This document shows, piece after piece, positions 56,407 to 64,000 of a stretch of DNA of 64,000 bases. The stretch's first letter is position 1; each line of letters opens with the position of its first letter. The notes under the pieces are model-generated. The model did not search any database, was not told the origin of the DNA, and saw only the letters and a program-made list of their open reading frames with translations. The stretch spans positions 3,100,001-3,164,000 of the forward strand of contig JAMWBK010000002.1 of the NCBI GenBank assembly GCA_029953675.1, written 5' to 3'. The stretch comes from Rhodosorus marinus (Eukaryota; Rhodophyta; Stylonematophyceae; Stylonematales; Stylonemataceae). The translations under genes were made by a program, and so were the position numbers.

Positions 56407-58572
56407 GTAGGACTTTGTACATCAGATGAACATAAGCCTCTAGAGAAGTGAGCCACACACAGATGGCAAGCGTTAAGCACTAAATTTATAGTTAACCGTG
56501 CAGCTCCTTTCCTGAGTCGCCCATGATGAGCGTTCGGCCTATCTTAACTTCCTATTCTCGTACGTCGCAACGGATCCCTTGTACACATTTCCAACGAGGG
56601 TGGGAAGAACCCTGCACGGAAACTTGGTCTACTACAATCTGCTCAAGGAAATTATTGACTTCGTTCTCGATGGTCTTTGCTGTAGCACAGCCGCCAAAGT
56701 GTTTGATAGACCAAGTATGAGGTCCTTGCGTGGATCCCGCACCTGAAAACCCCCACCGGACCACATTCTCCTTCCACACAAAAATACTTAACGGATACGT
56801 TGAACTCGCTAGTAGACTTCGAAGAGGCCCTTGTTTGCAGAGTCCTCCCTTGGATAGATAGCACGTGACCTCTTCAGTCCGAGCGACCATACTGCGCAAT
56901 ACGGGCGAGAACAACTAACAAAGGCAGATGTCCGCCATTTAGAATCTGGGGTTGTCGGCAGCCGGGGTGTTGGTGTTGCTGCAGTGAGGGAGCTTGCGAT
57001 GCTGAGGACCATCCGCTTTCGCCTGTTCATAGATGTCGGGACGTCTGATATAAACGAAGTCCCGTTCCCGACCAGCCAGACACGCATTTGCAAGCGGCGG
57101 GGTAATGAAGTTTCTGCAAAGGGGTTCCATGCGGGCCAAGTGGTCAATTGTTTAATTGGCAAGGACTTGTCAAGAGGATAACATCGTCAAAAGATTTCAA
57201 GCAGCGCGCTGCCTGAAAAATGTTATCCTCTTGCCCAAAAACGGCGTCATGTAGTCCAGCCAGCTTGAGTCGTTCGATAATGCTGGATTTCCAATAGTTA
57301 TAGTCGTAAGGGCCTTCCAACTTTGGGCATCTAGGGAAACATCCCACGGCGTCCATTCTGCTGCACCAAATGAAACCACCTTTCTTCTTCGTAAAACGAC
57401 GTTTCTTCTTCGTTAAACCACCTTTCTTCTTGTGACACGCGAACACGTCGGGATCGCGCAAGAACTGCCACACAAAAGAGGAAAGAGTGTACGGCTACCG
57501 AATGATTCGGCGTCGACGCAGATCACGGGCGTAATGTTCACAGTGCTGGGGAACTACCTACCATACGACACTGCGCACTATTCCAAAGTCGAGTCCCAGG
57601 TCCTTGTGTCGAGTGAAATTCTCCCTTCTCGGGATTTGCTAGACCCCTCGATATAGCATACACCAGTCCTCCCAAAAATAGTTGCTAGGGAAGCCCAGGA
57701 GCTGCTCCACCCCAGTGTCATCGCGTTGTATGAGCGACACAATGACATTTCATTTGAAAAATATAAAAACGAATAGTTTGAGGTTCTTTGGTGGGGTAGG
57801 GGTTTAATCCGCTTAATATTTTCAGATGAATGTGTTCGAATGTTGTTTCCCATTAGAATTCCGGAAGATCAAATCTTCAGTTTTAGAAGTCTGCATTGAC
57901 TTACCCCTTGAGGACTGACAGCGGGACATCTATTTATCCGTTTTGTGTGTGTGTTCTGTCCACGTGTCCTTGAAAGCCAATCAAGTGGTGGAATTAAATG
58001 TTGGGAAGTTTTTAGATGAAACAAGAACAAGATTTCCATTGATAGTATTGAATCACAAAGTGCTAGCATCGGTCCAGATTTTAGTTTACACTTCAAGTCG
58101 AGACTTTCTTTTTAGTGTTTTGTCTTGCCTTGTGGTGTTGCAATTTGTTGAATATTGCTTGTTTTAGGGAGGGCTCCGGATGGCATGCAACCCTTGGAAG
58201 GCGTCGAATTACATTTCATCGAGTGGGCGACGGAGCGACTTTCTTGTTGAAACCTCGAAGAGTAAACAAACCTCAGATTGATGGATCTGCGATTTTTTCG
58301 TTTGTTTTTCCTGTCGAGGGTAGGATTTCTGTGGTGATTACAGGAACGGATGGATCGCACTCCGCGCGACATCCGTGATCTCGCATTGTTGGTCTTGACA
58401 CTGTCAGTCCTGCATGGAACGGCCAAGACCCAATTGTCGATTGCTTGTGCATGAATATACTTGTTTAATATCATTCGTTTCCTACTTTCCGCTCTAAGAC
58501 ATTGTTCTATTCCTGCAACTCTTATCCGCCCCAGTTCACCCTCGCCCGTCTTTATCTACCAAGGCGCGCCAG
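56407..58572. other. Intergenic region with a possible retroelement scrap
   Basis: Minus-strand frames at 56550-57473 are broken by stops and overlap in different frames; one is described separately. 57480-58570 shows nothing coding. Confidence 0.4.
57144..57473 (-). pseudogene. Possible decayed gag-like fragment of a copia-type retroelement
   Basis: The 109-codon minus-strand frame contains KLEGPYDYNYWKSSIIERLK followed by LAGLHDAVFGQED, which resembles the N-terminal gag/UBN2-type segment of copia elements (pattern L-x-G-x-N-Y-x-x-W-K then a helix and GLWDVV). The preceding 30 residues are a simple KKKGGLTKK-type repeat, from the tttcttcttcg repeat at 57380-57430. The frame stops at 57144 and only short broken frames continue to 56550. 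No reverse transcriptase, integrase or long terminal repeats are visible. The similarity is weak and short. Confidence 0.25.
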
Positions 58573-60519
58573 CTATCTCGTATGACTCAACCTCTTCATA
58601 GAAGATGAAGGAGAATGCATCAGCTTCTGCAATGACTCCCAGCCCGACTCAACGCCTTTCGGGAAGTGCGACTGCAAAATAGACATTCTCTTCTTCGTTT
58701 CGTTGTGCGAAAATATCGTCCCGCTTCCAATGAGAAACAAAATCCAATGACCAACCCGGACTTTCCCCAAACAAAACACTGATGTGAGCAGAAGCTGTAC
58801 GCCCAACGATATATACGTCATCGACTCATTAAACTTTCCTGCCTTCATGCTCGACAAAAAATATGCCACAAGCAACCTTTCCCCACCATTCAGACGAACT
58901 ATGAAAGCCTCTGCTTTCCCACTGCTTGTTAGTAGAGTAAACGGCAGCACAGTTTGCGCCAAACCAACTATCCTGTTGCTACTGCTAAAGAAGCATATCT
59001 GCAACAGGAATATGTACCAAAGACAACTCAACGACCATGTGGGCAAAATTCCGGCGTCCACACTGTCCAGTACAGCAGGCAGAAAATACATAAATGCAAA
59101 ACACGCCACAGCATGAATGTCCAGCAGAACTCCAGCCACAGCGAACATGTGCCAGCGTACAATTGCCTTCAGAATGGTTCCCATGTTGTAAACAACAGAA
59201 GACATGACGGACAGCAAGACTAAAACCGAACCGACTATCCAATTGCTCTCGCTATTCCACCCAGAGACGATATTCACACCCTCACCCTGCGCCTTACCCT
59301 CAACCACCTTTCCTTCAACCTCTGAGTTTTGACTTCGCTTCAAACTCTTTGAACACGTCTTCCCGTCCTTCTTCTTCTCCACGCTCGTGTGACTAGTCCC
59401 TTCTTCCCCAACCTTGCCTATGACTGGGCCTGCAATACTGTTTCCATTTCCGTGCGAGTCCTTCCTTCCCCTTGCACTGTGGCCTCCCTTCTCAAACGAC
59501 CTGCCAAACCTCTCGGCGGCGTTCTCTAGCTTCCTTGCCCACTCTTGTCTATGAGCTTCAACTCTACTCGCCGCATCCGCGATTATTATGTCCTGCTGCC
59601 AGTCGGTAAGCGTATCCACCATACCTTGTTTCGCTTTCTTCCCGGAGATCTCTGTCGGGGAGTCCTTGGAAGCATTAGCTTTCTTTGACTTGCGCTTACT
59701 TTTCTGAGATTCTTTCGGTTTCTCTGGAGCAATGGTGGAGTCACCGGGCTCCTCGTGTCCCTTCTCCAACTCGCTCTTTGTCTCAGCCACTGGTTCCTCA
59801 TGCTTCGCCGACTGTCGTTGGTCTTCCTTGGTCAAGTCCTTGGTATGCTCCTTCTCGACATCCTTCGATGTGGAAGACGCTCGTGCTGTGGGCTTCTTCT
59901 GACCAGCCAAACGCAGCCCAGCAGGGTATTGCCGGTTGGGTGTGCCTGCGCGTCGGTCGCTGTTTGACCTAGGTACTGCTCTAGATCCATAAGAGGTGTA
60001 CTGAATAGTCTCACCAGTTAATTCGTCTCTTATGTGCCGTGTTTCAGAGCAGATCTTGAGTCGTGGTTCCCGGTTAGGCCTCTTATGGTCAGAATTAAAC
60101 GGTTTGCGGGAATCCCCTTGAGCTTTTTTCCTCGTATAAACCACAGCATCCGTACGCGGAAGCTCGCTGTAGACTTTCTCTAGAGATTGATCCTCCGCAC
60201 TCAATGGAGAAGTAACAGCACCTCCAAAATCCAAAGTTCTCCAGCTTGAAAATGCAGAGTCCACAACCGAGGAGAGTGCAGTATTTCCATCGGATCGATG
60301 CGCCGCAACCTTCCAACCGTTTGATACTTCGCTCAAGCTTAACCCGACGCCTTTTCCTGGACTCCCCGGTATACTGAGCACCTCGTCACTTTTAACGTGC
60401 TCGCTTGGAACCCCGTTCTCCACGGCCGACTTGTACTTTCTTAGATTTTTCGACAAGGGAAACTCGTCATTGTCGTCGTCCGTCAAGTCGGCCGGAAGAT
60501 AATAGTACTCCTCATCCAT
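58573..60519 (-). CDS. Large single-exon membrane protein with hydrophilic N-terminal half (unknown)
   Basis: 648 residues from the ATG at 60519 (MDEEYYYLPADLTDDDNDEF); the frame reaches 60537 but only with a GTG. Residues 1-400 are hydrophilic: acidic at the start, then Lys/Glu/Ser-rich with basic clusters (KPKESQKSKRKSKKANASKD) and one amphipathic helix (WQQDIIIADAASRVEAHRQE). Residues 418-605 hold about six to seven hydrophobic helices, for example NWIVGSVLVLLSVMSSVVYN, AVACFAFMYFLPAVLDS, LSCLWYIFLLQICFF and VGHWILFLIGSGTIF. A short Ser-rich tail follows. No known transporter motif is recognised. There is no signal or transit peptide. It lies beside an intergenic stretch and shows no neighbour linkage. 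It could be an ER or nuclear envelope protein. Its coding status is secure from length and its lack of introns or stops. Confidence 0.85.
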   Translation of the reverse strand: MDEEYYYLPADLTDDDNDEFPLSKNLRKYKSAVENGVPSEHVKSDEVLSIPGSPGKGVGLSLSEVSNGWKVAAHRSDGNTALSSVVDSAFSSWRTLDFGGAVTSPLSAEDQSLEKVYSELPRTDAVVYTRKKAQGDSRKPFNSDHKRPNREPRLKICSETRHIRDELTGETIQYTSYGSRAVPRSNSDRRAGTPNRQYPAGLRLAGQKKPTARASSTSKDVEKEHTKDLTKEDQRQSAKHEEPVAETKSELEKGHEEPGDSTIAPEKPKESQKSKRKSKKANASKDSPTEISGKKAKQGMVDTLTDWQQDIIIADAASRVEAHRQEWARKLENAAERFGRSFEKGGHSARGRKDSHGNGNSIAGPVIGKVGEEGTSHTSVEKKKDGKTCSKSLKRSQNSEVEGKVVEGKAQGEGVNIVSGWNSESNWIVGSVLVLLSVMSSVVYNMGTILKAIVRWHMFAVAGVLLDIHAVACFAFMYFLPAVLDSVDAGILPTWSLSCLWYIFLLQICFFSSSNRIVGLAQTVLPFTLLTSSGKAEAFIVRLNGGERLLVAYFLSSMKAGKFNESMTYISLGVQLLLTSVFCLGKVRVGHWILFLIGSGTIFSHNETKKRMSILQSHFPKGVESGWESLQKLMHSPSSSMKRLSHTR

Positions 60520-61010
60520 CTCGCCTCTTTCCTTCACCTTCCCTCACCGAAATCTGCAGCCGATGTTAAATACAAAGTTCTCATCTTCTAAAGCAGCTTC
60601 CAGGCGCACAACCATCCGCCCGTCGCGCTCAACCGCTGACGACTCTTTCGCTTCTCCAAAGGTTTTAGATCTAAACACTCACAGCACACCACAAATCAAG
60701 CGCAAGCCTCAATGGAGGCTGTTACCACACAGTCCAGCTCCTCCCGAAAAATCAAGCCGCTTTTTCCTCTCTCAACTCTCGCACGTCCGAAAGCGAACCC
60801 TCCGAACGCTTGCCTCTCTCCAAGATCTTCCCTTCCCCCTACCTTTACCATCCCCGTCAAACCCCAAAATCCTAAAAGCTACCATCTTCCCCACTCCCCC
60901 CTCCGCCCCGCACCTTTTTCCCGGATTGAGCAATGTGTCGTCCCTAACCCCTCGCCAAACGTCCTGCGTGGATGCGCAGATGTAATATTTTGTCTATTTT
61001 TTCGCTTGGG
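60520..61010 (-). promoter_or_regulatory. G/A-rich leader of the large membrane protein gene
   Basis: The plus strand is very C-rich and G-poor (60700-60960), the mirror of a G-rich sense-strand leader on the minus strand. A 140-codon plus-strand frame (60563-60985) made of Ser/Pro/Leu is best explained by this composition. Role inferred. Confidence 0.4.
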
Positions 61011-64000
61011 AGGACAACAGTAGATTTATGAAACCCCCGTTCGCAGAAAAAAAATGCTCTCTTTTCCACCTCTCAAGGAGATCTTGACGATAATTTTTCT
61101 GTCCTATACCCCGTCTGAAAAAACGCCACCACCATAGATATTTCTAAAAAACGAAATCTGCATCCAGGTAATGAGGTCTTTTACTTATTTCATATAATTT
61201 GAATTTTGAAACCGTTTTTCGGGCTCGCATGAAGGCGATAACTGACATGGCCCTTCAAGCCGCTGCGACGGCACTTCAGACCCTGCTTTCTTTTTTTCCT
61301 AGATGTTTGCCTCCCGCCCGGTTTCGGGGCCTTCATTGGTCAAAACAATAGATAGTCGATTGTAAGTGGATTGCTTGTTATATGTACTGCTCAATAATTT
61401 ATGGAGAAGGGGCTTCGTTAACATATTATATATATAAATGTATTTTAAATTCAATTTCTGTGCGCTTGAATAGTTTTTGTTTTGTTGGGAGATTTTTTGG
61501 CTGTAAGGTCAAGGACTGATCGTTCAATACCCACATCCCCCAACCCCTGTGTTCGAAGAAACCCGAAGTTTGCTTATATCAGATTTACATGAAATAAAAA
61601 AGATTTGCTGCGTGGCACGCACAATGGAAAACCCCCTGCAGGTCTATGCAACCGTTCTAGACATCATGCGGGGAATGCTGTTTTGGGGAATATTATTTAT
61701 CCAGTCAAACCCTTGGCAAAATCTGTGAGTCGCGAAGCACGATACGTGGAAAGAAATTGCGGAGCCGGACCAGCCATGAAGCCGCACATTGGTCATTAAG
61801 AGCCACTTTCCCAGCACAATTTTACACCGCATCCAAAAGTTGCTTTTGCGTTGTTCAAACGGCTTTTCACCGTTTTCACGAGTTTTTTCTGCTTTCTTGA
61901 GCATTTTGATGTCTAACGGAAGAAAACTAGAATATTGTTGCCATTTTCTTTAGCAACTAAGGCATCCAGTTCCGAGCGCAGAGGGGGGTAAGTACAATTT
62001 TCTTTGAGGTCGCACCCCCGCAACAATACAACTTTCTGTGTACTTATGTATTTACTGGAAATAACTTGGAATGATTTCTATTGATAGGGGTTAGAATGAG
62101 ACATGGAATTTCATCGACGTGGAAGGGGGGTATTAAATTACTAAAATTTAGATTTTTAAGAAAATAGTTCACTTACAACATAATGCTGCCTCTCATGCCC
62201 ACAGGGCGTAGGTGTCATATCTATTTTCGCATCGGAGAACAATGAATGGAGAGTTGAGAGACTCAAATGTACTTTGGCATCTCAAAAATGTTTCTGTATG
62301 TTCTTCATCCCAGAGAAACACTCAAGAATATGAATGCAAAAAAGGAATGCCCTCGAAGGATCCACTATCTTCGCCCCTTCCACGCTCTGCCTCAAAACCT
62401 TGACCGGCAGCAACTATATTTAGGACTAAGGACAACGTGCATTTATTCTGCCTACGTTCACGGCGTGGAATCGGCGGATTTCCCACACGAAAGCCTATAA
62501 GGATCCCTCCCCCAGTGTCTTCCACCCCGTCTGCACGCCTGCGCACCTGCTAGAACACCAACAACCGCTTATTCAGAGCTAAATAGCCTGGGCCATCGGG
62601 TCGTTCGATTTAGATTTATGCGACATGATGGTACCATGACCCGCTTGATTCGGAGATCTCCCAAAATCCCGGCAAGCCCTTAAATGCCTTAGACGAGACT
62701 CAATCATTTTAGAGTGAAAGTTCGAAGGTACTGATTGGTGGGAATTGCGAGTCTCCTCTGGGTTCAATCATTATCTAAACCCTTTTCCGATAGAGCAGAT
62801 CTTGTTACCAGATAGCGCGACGGATTTATCAAGCCTCTGCAAGCCCTGTGTGTTTCCGCTCTGCAGCTCTCCTGATTGGCGAAGCTATGGAGACTTCGGC
62901 GCAGTGACTTGGTCAGTCTTGTTGTGTTGAGTGCGTTGTAGGGTCCACTGATATTCCTCATCATCAATTGTCGTTGTTCAGTGCTGGACCAGCACGTATG
63001 TTGGATTCCATATCTGAAAGGTTGAGTACGCGCGTCAGCGGATCGAGGACCACGGAAATAGCATGTTGCCTTGGAAAGGTTAGTAGCCCCTCTAGCAGGG
63101 CCGACCTCGATTCGCCCTGTCTAAGGAGACGGCGCCGTGTTCACTCGTTGCATGTACGGCCAGGTTGTTCCTTCACCATACGCCCAACGGCAGAGCCCTC
63201 TCGTATCTCCTAATCGCTTGGCCCGATGTTGAAAAACAGAGCTTGCCCCATACCGGTCAATTCGGGTGCTACATCGATATCCAGAGTACCTGACTGTTTT
63301 CGAGCTTCTTGGTGTGTCACCACCACGTGATCGCATTGTCTATTTTCCTGATGCCTTCAGAAGAAACTCGCCTCATGCGTCATCCGGCCTGGTGGGAACG
63401 GGTCAGCCCGTAATCTAATGAATATGCAAACTACGTGTTTCCACGGCCACTTTCTTGCTAGCAATGCATGGCCTCTCCTCAGTCGACAACTGGATCAATC
63501 AACGGGCAAGAGAACTATGCAGAAGACTGATCGCGCAGCCTTGGATCACGCACAGCCGGATTTCGGGCGTCCAAACGTTTCTCCATTGGACGTCCAGATA
63601 CCGCGGAGATACGCTTCCATCGTTGTCAGGGATTTCGAAGCCTCCACATTCCACGTTGTCTTGAGTTTTTTGTTAGTTTTTGGATTGAACTGGAAGACCG
63701 GCCTGAACGTCCTTGATTGCGGTCCATTGCTTTTTAATGATTGACTGTCAATCACTAAATTTGGACAGACTGTCGGTGCGCCCTTGATAAGAGCAAACGT
63801 CCAAACGTCAATTCAGGACAATTCCATTCGGATTGGACCCGATCGGCATGGTCCGGGGTCGATTTGATGTGTAGGCGTTCCCGTTTTAGGATATATCCTT
63901 CGATCTACATGCACAGGCTTGGATGCGATTCTCTTCCTTCGCGTACCGGACCGTCCGCAGGTCTTTGAGGGAGATTTCGTGCTTGCGTTTACGTGGCTCG
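61011..64000. other. Right-edge region with no supported gene
   Basis: AT-rich to about 62200, with an (AT)n-like tract at 61423-61440. 62200-64000 has balanced composition but only short frames in conflicting phases. None resembles a known protein, and no splice-linked pair was found. Part of a gene continuing past 64000 cannot be excluded. Confidence 0.4.

Noticed and set aside
60563-60985. 140-codon ATG frame, Ser/Pro/Leu-rich, divergent from the membrane protein gene
   Set aside because: Lies wholly in the C-rich mirror of the minus-strand leader; no domain and no conserved pattern.
63418-63744. 108-codon plus-strand frame near the right edge
   Set aside because: ATG present but no recognisable domain, conflicting overlapping frames, and no leader signature upstream.

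Overview
This is nuclear DNA of a photosynthetic eukaryote, most likely a red alga. Genes are broken by short GT-AG introns (mostly 75-140 nt) that I placed by matching reading phase to family alignments. Several products carry simple plastid transit peptides with no ER signal peptide. Four of these have a phenylalanine close to the start (MDQVGF, MAAGF, MMTF, MEGALVGF), a feature known from red-algal and glaucophyte plastid targeting. A triose-phosphate translocator, PDX2, a plastid-type MiaB and an AMPK/SNF1 gamma subunit fit this reading. The assignment is an inference. No rRNA, tRNA, CRISPR array or intact mobile element was found.

Left part (1-17.7 kb): sds22 (PP1 regulator, -, runs off the edge); a plastid protein resembling only the N domain of GAR synthetase (+); PDX2 glutaminase of PLP synthase (-); triose-phosphate translocator (+); a predicted single protein joining a parvulin domain to a MiaB tRNA methylthiotransferase (-); a mitochondrial Zim17/DNL zinc finger protein (-); a small KA1-like protein (-); an inositol hexakisphosphate kinase (+).

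Middle (17.7-42 kb): a 6.4 kb stretch with no gene I can support, an orphan acidic protein (+), AMPK gamma/SNF4 (+), a 13-exon DOP1/Dopey protein of about 1,823 residues (-), a poorly supported repeat-bearing area at 36-37 kb, and a plastid protein built of three diverged repeats with a C-terminal membrane segment (-).

Right part (42-64 kb): an 8-exon SET2-type histone methyltransferase ending in an RS domain (+), a 13-exon WDR33/FY polyadenylation factor (-), a Ser/Pro-rich protein with one N-terminal membrane segment (+), a possible retroelement scrap, a long single-exon polytopic membrane protein (-), and 3.5 kb at the right edge without a gene I can support.

Two layout features recur. 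Neighbouring genes often converge with 0.4-0.7 kb between stops (GARS-N-like/PDX2, translocator/MiaB, SNF4/DOP1). Most start codons are preceded by several hundred bases that are rich in G and T and poor in C on the sense strand, often with G-runs able to form quadruplexes. The genes form no single pathway: they are housekeeping functions in plastid metabolism, tRNA modification, AMPK and inositol phosphate signalling, membrane traffic, chromatin and mRNA 3' processing.
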